This document shows, in pieces, positions 1 through 24,159 of a DNA stretch of 64,000 nt. The DNA is from Amphibalanus amphitrite. Its lineage: Eukaryota; Arthropoda; Thecostraca; Balanomorpha; Balanidae. The position numbers and the translations under genes are program-made. Numbering within the stretch: position 1 is the first letter of the stretch; every line of letters starts with the position of its first letter. The notes beneath the pieces are model-generated. The model had not been told where the DNA came from and did not search any database. It saw only the letters and a program-made list of their open reading frames with translations. The stretch covers positions 1,054,001 through 1,118,000 of the forward strand of contig NW_024881586.1 of NCBI RefSeq assembly GCF_019059575.1. Direction: 5' to 3'.

Positions 1-8845
<8,845 letters not shown>

Positions 8846-9524
8846 TTCACAGTGCCTGGCATTAACTGTCTCCACAAACTACAAATCTTCAATTATTAGG
8901 TTGTATTCTTTGACAGAAGTAAGTGCACAAATGTTAAATTCTTCATAAACTCATCCAAAAATCTTATGTCTCGCGGCGTCCAATCAAAAATTGTGTCCTG
9001 CGCTTGAACGCCGACAGTGCGCCGTTTCCGCACACGCGGATTTCTGTTCAGACAGCAGCATTTGCTTTATCACGCATGTTTCCAAGGTAACCTCAAACCA
9101 GTTCATGTCTGTGAAATTCGTTCTGCTTACAGATTCAAATTTACCACCAAAATCAAAATATTCTAATAATTAAAAATACCTATGAAAGCAATCAGCAAAG
9201 CGTGAATCGTAGGAGATTTAGGTACCATATAAGGTATTTATTTCCAAACCCTGTCGACAGGAGGAAAACACACCAGTATGAACGAACGAACTAGGTAAAT
9301 GATCAAAATGCCCGCATAAATAACAGTAGCTAGCGCTACATACGTAGCGCTAGGTACAGGGAATATCGTCTTTCGATTGGCGACTTATCTAGGCATCTAT
9401 ACCTAGATACAGGCTCCATCAAACACTGATAGGCTAGTAGAGCGGGTTAAGCTGTCTTACTATGTACATACCAGTATAAACGTTCATTGACAGTATAAAG
9501 ACATGGTAGGTACTTGCCCCGCTA
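8846..9524. other. Intergenic between coilin 5' end and QSOX 3' end
   Basis: About 0.7 kb separates the first coilin exon from the end of QSOX, both on the minus strand. It should hold the coilin promoter and the QSOX 3' UTR. A palindromic CTAGCGCTA-type cluster lies near 9330-9352. No gene is seen. Confidence 0.5.
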
Positions 9525-12500
9525 TCAGCGTGAATATTCTCGATTCCACCAGGCACCATCGCTCAGATCAATACCCATCTCCCGTCCAATAGGTGCGCGA
9601 TGAGTGCATAGCACGATGAGTCCCCTGAACAGGTACCCTGCCGCCATGGTAAGGAACCCCTGCAGGACCAGCCACATGCGGCAGCGTGTCTGGAGGTCGT
9701 GCAAACACCACACGAGGCCTGGTATACACGACCCTCGGCCGAGTATACACCACCCTCGGGCGAGAGTACACCACCCTCGGGCGAGAGTACACCACCCTCG
9801 GCCGAGTGTAGGTGACGCGTCGCTGCGTGCGGCTCCGACTGGTGCCCAGACCAGGAGTGATCTCCGACTCTTCGGCAGGGGAGGCGCGTACTACTGTCGG
9901 GAGCACGTGAAGCATCTCGGAGGGGAAGCGCATGATGCCGGGGACGACCTCCGAGTGGCCTGGCTGAGGAGGAAGGACGGCTGGCGGCGGCAGGTTGGCA
10001 CGCACTGGGTGGTGTGTCTGTTTCGTCAGCACGGAGAGTACCGACTCCGAGCCGCGCTGGTCTTCAGACTGAGCCGGAGCGGCAGGTCTCTCCGGAGGCT
10101 GCTGACCTCTGCCTGCTGCGGGCTGACGCTGGCTGAAGAGCTGACCTCCGGAAGAGCCGCTTCTTCGCTCCTGCTGCTGCGATGACAGGGCGGTTTGCGT
10201 TTCTCTGGGTGGCCCCGATCGGCTGGCTGCATCGTGCGAAGCATGAGTCTGCGGAGGAAGATTAGCCACGGGCATTGGGTCCAGCCCTTCACCGTGGAAC
10301 TTCTCTGCCGCGTAAAACTGCAGCAGAAAATCGATAACCTCGTACGTGTCATACTGGTCTCCGACGAAGCAGTACGGACACAGTTTCCTGTCGGGGAACT
10401 GGCGTTTGGGGTGCAGCGGGTCTTCCGTGACGTCTCCGGCGATACGGCCGTTCACTCTGTTGTGGGCACGCCACAGCCACAGGAGTGAGTCTTCCGTCGA
10501 AGAGACGTTGAACAGACCGTCTTCGGCGGCCATCTGCTGGAAATGCTGTAAAAGAAATGAACAGGGTCAGAGGGAGAATCAAGACTTAAGGCAAGAAGAC
10601 AAGAAAGATTTCAGGACACAGTCGCTCTTCAAACGCGATAGGCGATGGGAGACAGCTATTCGGTCCCTATCCACAGCAACTCACCCTAGAGCAGTGCCTG
10701 CAGCTGAAGAAGTGTTTGACGTATCCGTGGACAGCGGGCAGCACTGTAGCATTCCTGCCCTCCGGAACATTGCGCAGCTCCTGCACAGTCAGCGAGTGGA
10801 ATAGCGTCCAGAGGCCGCAGCTGTAGCCGCGATAGTTGGGCCGCGAGCCGCGACACGCCTGGTACGGCTGCAGCTCCGGCAGGCCGGGCCACCACGGCGA
10901 GGAGGACTTGAGGAGCCTCTCCAGCGCCTCCCCGGAGATCCGCTCCGGACCGGTGATGGAGCCGAGCACCTGCTGAAGCGAGCTCATCAGGTGACTCCGG
11001 CCCGGGAACAGGTCCAGCAGCATGCGCAAGAACCCTCGGAGCGCCTCCAGAGCCTCTCCTTCGATCACGTTGTGGCTAATGACCTCCTGCTTCAGCGCCA
11101 CGACGATCGCGTTCTCCATGTCGACCATGAACACCTTGTCTGCCGGAGCGCGAGTTGGCGCAGGCGTCGGCGCCGGAGCAGCCGTCGAAGCGACAGTGGT
11201 CGAAGGGATATCCATGAGGCCGATGTTCCGACGGATCACAGCGCTGAACAGGGCCCTGGGGTCCTGGCCAGGTTTGGCGGTCACCAGCTCCTGGGAGCCG
11301 TCCGGACGCATGAGCACCAGCGCAGGTAGCGAGCTCGGTTTTTGGGTGAGGTCGGCCGGTAGGTGCGCGGTCCGAGAGACGCGCACAAGGTGCTGCTGCG
11401 AGCTGAGGTCCAACTGAACGGAGCGGCCCATCGAGCGACCGACCTCCTCCAGAATCAGAGCCTGCAGGGGCTCCGGGTTCCGCAGAAGCTGTCGCGCCGA
11501 GCCTCTGAGGGAACGAAGTCTCGGTCAGTGATTCGAAGATCAGTTAAGGCTAACTGGTGATGGCTGGGTTGCCTAAACATGTAAGAAAAAAAAACTATGC
11601 GGAACTTCATCATTCCATCGCAATAAATTAGACTGAGACCAACACGTAGGTAAAGTACCTACACACTGAACGAAATCTACAAAGTGAAGCATAAGCTCGT
11701 CTTTTTTCACAAAGCTATGAATATCGAGCAGCTCTGATTCCAGTACCTACACTAAGGACACACAGAAGGTGCAGACGGCGATGCCGCCTCAACACTTCTC
11801 GAAGCGCCACTCACCTGTGTTCGGTCAGGGTCGGCCAGCCCTCGGGCTGCTGCCGGCTCTGGATGGTGGTGACGAACTCGATCAGGACCCCCACCATCCG
11901 ATCTGGATCGTGCTGGATCCCGGAGAGGCCGGGCATGCCGCGCCGCACCCGCGGCCCGAACAGCCGCACCTGTGGCACCCCGTGGATGCCGAACGTGCGG
12001 CAGATGGCGCTGTTGCGGCGACGCGCGCAGTTGATGGCGCCCACTTTGATCACGGTGCCCCAGTCTGGAAAATGGGACACGGTTAACCCGCGCCCTGGTG
12101 GGGTCTGTTTATAACGCGACCTGGTGGGGGGGGGAGGGCTATTTTTTGCCCCCCCTCGTATCTCCGAAACTACTGGACGGATCCGCAAAATTCAAACGGC
12201 GTTCGAAAGGCCTGTCAAATTTGTCGAGGAAATCCAAATTTCATTGACCTCGGGGTCACCGATGACGTCACAGGTCAGGTCAAAGATGAAATGTTTCACC
12301 GTTCACGGGTCTTCTAGGGAATGCGCTATAACACCGAGGAAAACGCATTTTGTCGAGAATCAGCCATAGGGCGTCAGTTGCCTAGTAGATATGTGGCTAT
12401 TAGAGGTCACTGACAATACCAGGTCACGTCACAGGTCAGGTCACCAAGGGTCACAGGTCAGGTCACATGAGCCCAACTTTACTAAGGTTGTGTGATGCAT

Positions 12501-13795
12501 GTTTTATGGCCAATTTTTCATTTCCAACTCAATGGTGTTGGTTATAAGACTACCAGGTCACTTTCTGGTGAAGTTCAGGTCAAGGTCAGGTCAAGGTCAG
12601 GCCAAAAAAGGTCAAATTTTAAAGTTGATAGTTTTGCATAAAATGGGTATTGATTCGATGCAGCTCGTCACGGGGAGTCTAATGGTGGTCTTTGTTTTGC
12701 GCTACGGGGTCTAGAATTGCTAAAAATTGAGTTTGAAAATTTGACGTCATCAATTTTGAACAGTTTTTTCGCTATAACTTCGCCAAAAAAAGAGGTACCA
12801 ATCTCAAATTTGGTATGTACCTAGATAGAAGGCGTTAGGGACTATCACGTATGTTCCGGTTTTTTCGAAATTCAAAAAACTTTTTGGATTTTTTGGCTAT
12901 TATATTTAAAAAATGTATTTTTTGATTTTTTGGAGTCAAATTCCAAAACATTCAAAAATCCGAGATAGCAGTTTTGTAGCCCTGTCAATTCTACAGCTTT
13001 TAAGACCTTATCATTTTTCTGTATTTGCAAAGCTATAGGCCTGACAGCTCTTCCCGCGAAACCCTTTTTTGGGTCGAAAACGGCAGAACATGACGTCACT
13101 CTGACGTCATTTCCGGCCAACCTATCATAGCCTTTGGAAAAATGTTTGGTCACCATGTGTAAAATTGATGTCCGGGAGGGTACTGAAAGTTTGGTGACGA
13201 TCGGCGCAGCGGTTCTGGAGATATATCGAAAAGTCTGGAGGGGGGGGGGCAAAAAATAGCCCCCCCCCCCACCAGGTCGCGGGTTAAGAACCCAGACGAT
13301 AGGGATCTCGGGTTCAGAGAACGATGGGGCAGCCTACTTGTACTTACTTGCATGGTTCTCAAAATGAAGGTCGAATGCTGAGATTTCAGTAAACGATTGT
13401 TAATAAGACTAGTCATGAAATACTTAAATTGCAAACTTAAATATTCACGTTTTCTGTTCGCGCATTTCTCGAATTCTCGAAACAGTGCTCGAATGTGTAC
13501 ATGGAATCAGTCCCGGACGATCGGACATTCGCCCACCTTTGGCCCGGCGTGCCACCTCGGACCAGATGGGTGCAAACCGCTGACAGTGACCGCACCAGTC
13601 CATATAGAACTCCATCGCCCAGGCGTGTGGCTTGTCCAGCAGCGCGCCATAGAACGTCACGTTGTCCAAGTGGACCACGTGGGGGTCCCCCTGGTAGAGG
13701 TCGACCCTCGCGGTGCTGATGCCACCTCCCTGGGTGAGGACTGGTGCCGCCAGGGCTGCCAGTCCGGCCAGCGTCAGTAGGGGGACGCTGAGCAT
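9525..13795 (-). CDS. QSOX: Quiescin sulfhydryl oxidase (flavin-linked disulfide generator)
   Basis: QSOX oxidises protein thiols to disulfides in the secretory pathway, passing electrons from a thioredoxin site through an Erv/ALR FAD centre to oxygen. Exons on the minus strand: 13537-13795 (ATG at 13795, signal peptide MLSVPLLTLAGLAALAAPVL, thioredoxin motif WCGHC), 11815-12064 (DWGTVIKVGAINCA, CRTFGIHGVPQVRLF), 10685-11504 (helix-rich linker, then YRGYSCGLWTLFHSLTV and CRHC) and 10545 to about 9568 or 9525 (HFQQMA, WLWRAHNRVNGRIAGD FAD-binding region, C-terminal CPYC). All junctions are GT-AG and in phase. The C-terminus is uncertain: a membrane-type helix (WLVLQGFLTMAAGYLFRGLI) lies at about 9600-9680 in a different frame from the exon 4 reading that stops at 9568. 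A small final intron or an indel in the repeat at 9721-9806 would explain this. Confidence 0.9.
9721..9806 (-). repeat. 21-bp coding minisatellite in QSOX tail
   Basis: About four to five units of a 21-bp repeat encode YSRPRVV or YTRPRVV in the exon 4 frame, between the Erv/ALR domain and the putative membrane helix. As the unit is a multiple of three, copy changes keep frame, but a one-base slip would move the helix in or out of frame. Confidence 0.85.
12083..13287. mobile_element. TTAA element, long end on left, in QSOX intron 1
   Basis: TTAA lies at both ends (12083-12086 and 13284-13287). The left end reads TTAACCCGCGCCCTGGTGGG, then 27 bp, then CGACCTGGTGGGGGGGGG. The right end, reversed, reads TTAACCCGCGACCTGGTGGG straight into the G-run. 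Inside each end lies GGGCTATTTTTTGCCC. The interior is dense in AGGTCA half-sites near 12240-12620 and has a TGACGTCA-type site near 12265. There is no transposase, so the element is non-autonomous. The TTAA duplication suggests a piggyBac-like or similar enzyme. Confidence 0.85.
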
Positions 13796-13826
13796 GGTGA
13801 GACACCTGTGGAAAGAGATGGAGATG

Positions 13827-13988
<162 letters not shown>

Positions 13989-15563
13989 CGAAGACCCGAC
14001 CGTCGCCGTCTAGCCGTTAGGCTTTAAGCACAACTGTCGAATAACGATAGTATTGGCAAAGTAGCCCGAATTATGACCCTGCGAGAAGTAATAGGGATAT
14101 GAAATATAGGTAAAATCTTTACCTGCAAGAACTTATTGACAACGTTGATAGCGAAGCTTTCTGTGGTGCTGAGTCGTTTAAAGGAAAAGGGCCACCTTTA
14201 ACATGGGGATTGAAACTGAGATAGCCCGTGTCCGAAAACCTAACTGTCTACCTCCTTACGGCCGATTTCGGCCTCCATTCATAGTTATCGGCAATTTTAA
14301 AAGAAAATACGCTAGGAATGCGTCCTTATCCCAGGAATGCGTTCTTATCCGACAATACAGCCACCCGCGGCGAGGCTTTGGTTTTTTACCAATCAGCTCC
14401 AACCAGCTCAGCTTTAACCCGCGCCCCACTGGGGGGGGGGGCTATTTATAGCCCCCCTCCCGTTTTTCTGCAATAACTTCCAAACCGCTTGACGAATCGA
14501 CGCCAAACTTTCAGTACCTTCGGCTGCATCAATTTGACACCTTGTGTCAAAATTTGAACTTCGTAGCTACTATAGGTCGGCCGGAAATGGCGTCAGAGTG
14601 ACGTCATGTTCGTCCGATTTCGACGCAAAACATTGAACCACGGCAATCGCTCCCAAGAGCTCAGTTTTTAAGCTAGATCCAATTTCTTTGCATGAAAGAA
14701 CTCAGAATTGACCGCGCTATCAAACTGCTATCTCGGATTTTCAAAATTTTGAAAATTTCGAAAATTTTATATAATAATATTCAAAATTTATTTTTTTATA
14801 TTTTTTTCAAAAAGTTTTTGACTTTTCGAAAAAACCGGAATATATGTGACAGAACGCATGATTATGACTAATTCTAGCAAGTTTTAGCTAAATATCTTCA
14901 AAAATGGCCAAGTTATACGCATTATTGCAAAAAATTCACAATTATTAATTTTTCAAATTAATTTTTCAGTACGTATTTGGCATCGTACACCAATATAAAT
15001 GGCATCATCGTGTTTCTGAGCTCAAACTGCATCCAATAGACACCTTTTTTGTTGAAAAATTTCAACTTCAAAATTTGACCTTTTTTGACCTGAAAGTGAC
15101 CTGACCTAAGCTAATTTCGACTCAAAATGACCTTGAATGACACAGACGACATCAAATTCGAAATCTATGGCGTAAATGGACCATAAAACATGTGTCACGT
15201 GACCGACCCATGATATAATATTTTCGTGACCTGTGATGACCTGACCCTGACCTGAAAATCAAAGTACAAGTTTGGTACCCTCAAGGTATCTAGAGCATCT
15301 GTTCACGAGTGTGGAAACCAAAAATGAGCCTGATCTGACTTGTAAGACGGCGGCCAGAGCCCAAAATGTGAACAAGCCAAAGTGCTAATAATTTTTACTT
15401 TGACCTGACCTGTGACGTCATCGGTGACCTCGATGTCAATGAAATTAGGTTTCGCTCGACAGTTTTTCCGGGGCTATCAGACGCCGTTTGAATTTTGACG
15501 ATCGGCCCAGTAGTTTCAGAGTTAGGAGGGGGGGCTATGAATAGCCCCCCCCCCCCCCCCAGT

Positions 15564-18525
<2,962 letters not shown>

Positions 18526-18835
18526 CCCCCCAGTAGGGCGTGTTATACACAGACCCCAGTGGGGCGCGGGTTAACCAATCAGCTTATCTGACACAATCCG
18601 ACGAGTCTGTCTTCTGAACGCTGATTGGCTTGAGTGTGACGTCATCGCTATGCCATCATACAGTAGGTGCCGTAGAGAGTATCAACATAGTACCAATATG
18701 TTAAATAGTTTTGAATACTTTTTCGCGAATTGTGCACTTCTGGCACCAGTTTTAAAAAGAAAATGAAAAATAATAATGTCAAAATGAAAAACAATGATAT
18801 CTTCATATTTCACGAAGGTGGCCCTTTTCCTTTAA

Positions 18836-20917
18836 ATTTTTTGCTTGTTTTGTTCAAAGATGATGGATTTGTGCGTCTAGGATGGCCGAATCGGGTCAGG
18901 TCAGATCGGGTCAGGTCAGCGTCAGCATTTGTTCGCTGCATAGAGATGTAACTATAACATCCTATTTCTCGGAAGTCAGCGGTGCTGCTGTGATGTCATC
19001 ATTTAGATGACGTATCTGGTTTGATGGAACGCACACGGCCGGAGCAGACAGGGCGGTGACGTGTCTCTGTATTCACAGAATGTACATACTGTGACACGGC
19101 TTCTGCGCATGGCTCCGCTATGCCTCCCCTCCCACCATTACGAAGAAAGACCTCTCTACCTCCTCCCCGAACCCAGAAGCTAGCATAATATTGAACGATA
19201 GGGACCAGCCGTGCCAGTGTCTTGCCGTCACTGGCACTAATTCAGTTTTTAGAGCAATGTCCGGTAAGCTCTCCTCATAAATCGCAATGTAACGGAGACG
19301 TAAGGAAGGGAAAAGGAGAGACCAGCTACTGTAACTCGAGATGGGCGTTTTTCGTTGCAGGACCCAAGCGTCTGCCGTCTTTGGACATAAATAGAGCACA
19401 CAATACGGTTTGACTGTTGAATACGGTTTGACTCCGATTTTGGCATTAGAGAAGCTACAGTTATATGCTTTTATTAATTCCTGTATTGTTGCCTGTCTTG
19501 AAGCACCACTATACAATTCATCATCGATGAACGACCGATTTAGAGGCACACAGCTTTTGTTTATGCGGGGTATTCAGTTTTTTAAAACAGAAGAACATTA
19601 TTAAACCAACAGTGTTTTTATGTATTGAACACAAACCTTGGGTTCCTACAAGCACCAGTTGACCGTAAGAACGTTAAACCGTTAGCCCGACCGACCATTT
19701 ATACCTATATGGGCCGTTTCATGCTCAAAATGCTGCATTTTTTTAACGAACTTCCACATTTTATAGTTCCTTACATGGCCGTGTTGATCTAAAGCATGCG
19801 GACCAGTCAATGAATAAGTGCAAGCAAGGCGATATTTCAGAATTTGCTTTTGTTCGATAGATAATGGTCTAGACAGTAAGCGTAAAAAACAGCCATAACT
19901 TGAAGCTGCATTTTTACTGGCTTGTGGGAGACGTGTTTACTGAGAAAACATCTGTCAGAATACGCTGTTGCTATGCGATATGATACAAAAAGTGCAAAAA
20001 GTTTGAACTTCTGTCCCTGGGCATGATTTGCCGACCTTTGTAAATACCACTCTAAGAGCATGCATATTGCATAACAAAAGTTCAAATAACAAACGGTTAG
20101 CAACACAGCGATTTCGGTTATCGAAGAAGCGTCTATGCTATTATCCTATTTTCAACCGCCTCTCATCCCGAAATACGCTGGATCACAAGTGTTATGTAAC
20201 GATATGTAACAATTAGCTCTGATACTGACAAACGAACCGTCGCAGCCTGACTACAGAGAATTGGATATTTAGCAGTCGGACTTATGATGAACACCAGACC
20301 CTAGTGCCGTATACGGGGAGTGGAAACGGGAACCGAATGTTTGGGGTGTGTGCCGCAGTGCCAGACACGATGTCCGGCAAATGCAATACGATGCTCTCCG
20401 TGCATTTTAAAACCCTGTTTAGGTGTTTATGCATGCGTCAAGTAGTTTTAAACATGCCTGCACTGAAAACACTTTGGAAGAACGTTTAGAACGTACAGTG
20501 GTATTTAGACCCCTGTGGGGTAAAATGTTATGCCACCGTTTTTCAGAACCCCCATGGCTCTTCACGTAGACGGCTTTGCATTCTCATCAAAAGAATCCAC
20601 ACGATTCTTCCAAAGACTCTTATGAGGTTTAGGGTTTATAATAAGAGCGTTCTTAGCACCTAGATAAGAACCCCAAAGGATCTGTGAAGAAGTCCCTGAG
20701 GTTTATAGGGAAACCACCCTGTGTTCTGAATATCGGTTGTAGAACCCTTTCAGTTCTATTGCAATACCGCAAAATCCCCGTTCATTCGTCTATTGAACCT
20801 CCCATGCATGGCTATCGACCTGCGCCGTCACATCTGCTGCGCAAACACAGTACTTGATACACCTTAAAATGTATTACCTTCCTCTTTACTCTGAGCAATC
20901 AGCCTGCAAGTCTCCAG
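18836..20917. other. No supported gene; possible CACTA-type end
   Basis: Short frames only, the longest being 143 codons on the minus strand at 19118-19549 without a recognised family. Repeated AGAACCC/GGGTTCT words at 20550-20760 and a CAGTG at 20493-20497 could be the subterminal repeats and tip of another CACTA-type element, but I found no partner end. Confidence 0.3.
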
Positions 20918-21012
20918 TCAGGAACAACCAGCCCGCAACCAGCCCATGCGATCAGCCCGCAACCAGCCCGCATTCAGCCCATGCGATCAGCCCGCAATCA
21001 GCCTGCAGGAAC
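20918..21012. repeat. Short minisatellite, CAGCCCGCA-type units
   Basis: Tandem, imperfect units built of CAGCCCGCAACC and CAGCCCATGCGAT. It adjoins the end of the unknown minus-strand exon at 20952-21345. Confidence 0.8.
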
Positions 21013-21345
21013 GCTTTCCATTCGGCCGTGTCACTTGCCTTACCCATCCAAGCCAAAGAACTCCAGAGTCCAGAGCCAAATATGAACACATTTTTAGCTT
21101 TAGCAAGTGGATGTTTTCCCAAACACAGTATGTATAGCGCTATCGCCCATGTCAGCAGCCGGGTGGCGATATCGCATTCTCCCAAATCACATACAGTTTC
21201 TCCTTCCACCACCAGCTTCAAGCCAGCGTTTTCGACGATGTCGACGTCTCCGCGCGCCAGGACGCTCTCCTCAGACTCCAGGGCCTCAATTAGAGCGGAG
21301 ATGGCCTCGTCCCCTGGAATGAAGAGTCGGGCGGATGCGTTATTC
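20952..21345 (-). CDS. Unknown exon, possibly element-borne
   Basis: A minus-strand frame opens after a good acceptor (TTCATTCCAG, near 21346) and encodes GDEAISALIEALESEESVLA, then GLKLVVEGETVCDL and LLTWAIALYILCLGKHPLAK. The pattern G-L-x-V-x-G-x-x-V-C-x-L followed by an aromatic hydrophobic stretch also occurs in the last exon of the CACTA-borne frame at 27270-27572 (GEELSVDGVVVCQLP, AAHAVFYTKF). This suggests one family of unknown proteins. The 3' end passes into a minisatellite and the true stop is unsure. Upstream exons were not found. Confidence 0.4.
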
Positions 21346-21889
21346 AACAGACAGGAAGTAAAGAAACTTAGATTGACTTCAGAAACCATGAGCCTACTCC
21401 GAAAATAAAATAATGCACTTGACATATAAAGTGCAGCTAGATAAAATATTGCACTAATCAGCAAGAACATATGTTTATCAAAATCAGCCAAATTTATGCC
21501 TAAATCAATTGACCCCAAAATGGCAAGGTGATTCTATTCCTGAATTATCTTCATTTGGAAGATTTGTCTAAATACCACATGCATAATTTAAGCTATGGGG
21601 CATTTATACAACATATAAATACTTACTGCATTGATTGGTCTTGCATATGAATTGTCTTCATCCAATGCATTCATCCATGCATTTGAAGAGCGTTGTGATA
21701 TTGCTTATTATTGTCAATCACAAGTAATATAGATAATACACAACACTTGACAAGCCAAAAATTAACCTTATTTCAGTTCTTCAATATTCGATTACTTGCC
21801 ATTCACCCAATCTTGCACCAGCCGCTCGTCACTGCACAAAGCGTGATCCAACGCGATCGAAAAATGGCGATCGCTTCCGGTGGACGCTA

Positions 21890-22690
21890 GAACGTGGTAC
21901 ACTCGGGGGCAGATTGATGTTCCACAACTCTTTATCCACCGGGTTCCTATGGCTCAGCATTGGCAGCAGCCGCCTGGTACCGGTAGACTGTGCCGCTTCA
22001 CTTACTTGTCAAGCGGCACAGCCTACCCACCTGTATGACACCGGTCTGGGTCGGTGGCTGGAAGGCGATAAGGGCCGCCTGTGACGTCAGCGCAGCGGTG
22101 AGGGCCGAGCCCGGAGGCATGGCTCGGGTCGGCGCGGCGCGGCGGCTGGCGAGGACTGGGGAGTGAGGTGGGGTGGGAGCACGGACATCGCGTGGCTGAG
22201 CGAGTGTAGTTAACTTTCGCATCTCAAGGCGCCAATTATTCTACCTAACAATTGTGCTAGAGCAGTTGTTAAAATGTCCTATCCCCAAGACAGCGTCTAT
22301 CGTCATACTTGCAATGCACATTACGACACACTTAAGCGTGGCAATGGGACAGCCGATAGAACTTATGTCACTCGTGCATCGAGGTGCGGAGCTATATTTT
22401 GTATAACATATTAGTATTAAGGCCTTGATCGAGCAGATTGGTGTCTATTGTTTCGCACGGCAATCGTCCAGAGACGTGGGAACTGGGGGTTATGAGTAGT
22501 GCCGCAGCCAACGCTCCAATTTAAAGCGATTATTACTGTTGCTCTAATATGTGGTCGCAACCTCCAATAGCAAACCGTTCCAACTAGGAGCCAAAAAGTC
22601 GGCCACTCAGGGGGGTTCGAACCGGGCTTCTCCCACCGGCCAATTCACGACACGAGCGTTCATTCACTGAGCTACCGAGAATGGTCCTCG
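21890..22690 (-). mobile_element. tRNA-derived SINE-like copy, minus strand
   Basis: Reading leftward from about 22690 there is a Pol III box A (TAGCTCAGTGAATGAACGC, 22658-22676) and box B (GGTTCGAACCC, about 22613-22623) at tRNA spacing. A long body follows, ending near 21890, that matches the plus copy at 22770-23410. At about 0.8 kb it is long for a SINE, so it may be a composite. Confidence 0.6.
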
Positions 22691-22769
22691 TCCGCACAAA
22701 ACAAAATGACATTCACCCGCTGACCGCCAATGACAGTATTGTGACCTTTGATCGCGTTTGACCGCGGCG

Positions 22770-23410
22770 GGTGGTCGCTGGTTTCGGCAGCTCAGTGGAT
22801 ACACGCTAGCGTCGTGGGGTGACCGGTTGGAGAAACCCGGTTCGAACCGTCCCAGGTGCGCAACTTATTTGTTCCTAGATGGAACGGTTTGCTATTGGTG
22901 GCTGCGACCACACATTAGAGGAACATACGAGTTGCTTTGGGACGCCGCGCTATCCAAAAACCCCAGTTCCCACGTCTCTGGACGATTGCTGTGCGAAATA
23001 ATAGACACCAATGAGCTCAATCAAGGCCTTAATGCTTTAGCACAATTGTTAGGTAGAATAAATAATTGGCGCCTTGAGACGCGAAAGTTAACTACACTCG
23101 CCCAGCCGCGCGATGGTCCGTGCTCCCACCCCACCTCACTCCCCAGCCCTCGCCAGCCGCCGCGCCGCGCCGACCCGAGCCATGCCTCCGGGCTCGGCCC
23201 TCACCGCTGCGCTGACGTCACAGGCGGTCCACATCGCCTTACAGCCACGACCCAGACCGGTGGCATACGGTGTGGGTAGGCTGTGCCGCTTGACAAGTAA
23301 GTGAAGCGGCACAGTCTACCGGTACCAGGCGGCTGCTGCCAATGCTGAGCCATAGGGACCCGGTGGATAAAGAGTTGTGGAACATCAATCTGCCCCCGAG
23401 TGTACCGCGG
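22770..23410 (+). mobile_element. tRNA-derived SINE-like copy, plus strand
   Basis: Box A (CAGCTCAGTGGATACACGC, about 22788) and box B (CCGGTTCGAACC, about 22846) lie at the head. The body repeats, inverted, the copy at 21890-22690, including a GC-rich stretch and the tail TGCCCCCGAGTGTACC. The tRNA-like heads differ more than the bodies, arguing for two insertions rather than one fresh foldback. Confidence 0.6.
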
Positions 23411-24159
23411 GCGTGGTCTTGATGAAAGCCATTACACTGATTAAACCACAACCCCTTCACTGAAAAAAACTTACACCTAGAGAGTTATTTTTGGAGTTTT
23501 TCCACTCCAGTTTGGCGAATAATCACGCACCAATGGCATATAATGATTATGTTTTGTAGCGTATTCTTACTCTCTGCATTGCATTAAGGGCGTTTTTGAA
23601 AGTTATTCTTAAACCTGGTACTATAATAATCTTTTTTGTGTTTTAGCAAGTGGTAATTTTATCTTCTAATTTTATCACGTGTCCTTTTTATTCTTTCGGG
23701 TTGTAAATTTATATCAGTCTCAAAGAGGCATGGGGTAATTTTAGCTTATTTCACAGTGATAAACAAGGTCATTGGAATATATTTGTGCTGAACTCCCATT
23801 AGATGGTAATAAAATTGACAGCTAGAGTACTTTTATCAAAACTGCATAAAAATAAACCGCTGTGGAGTAATTAGGGTAATTTTTATACTCCATTACGGCT
23901 GATAAATTGACGCGACAGAATAAAACTATTCTCATGTAGGTGTAAAAATTACTTCCTTCGTGATAAAACTATCATGTCCGGACAATAGTTTTATAACCAT
24001 AGAGTAATATTATGTGGTAGCATTACTAACATTATTCTTCGGGAGTATTCGGGAGCGTATTTCAAGCAATACTGTATCACTTTCTTGATAATCCTATTCC
24101 GTTGTGACATAACTAATCTAAAAGTGATTAATCTATTCGTCCAGCACAGTATTATTCCA

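Noticed and set aside
22605-22680. A functional tRNA gene
   Set aside because: Boxes A and B are present, but no proper acceptor stem or anticodon arm can be drawn and it continues into a repeated body; it is a tRNA-derived repeat.
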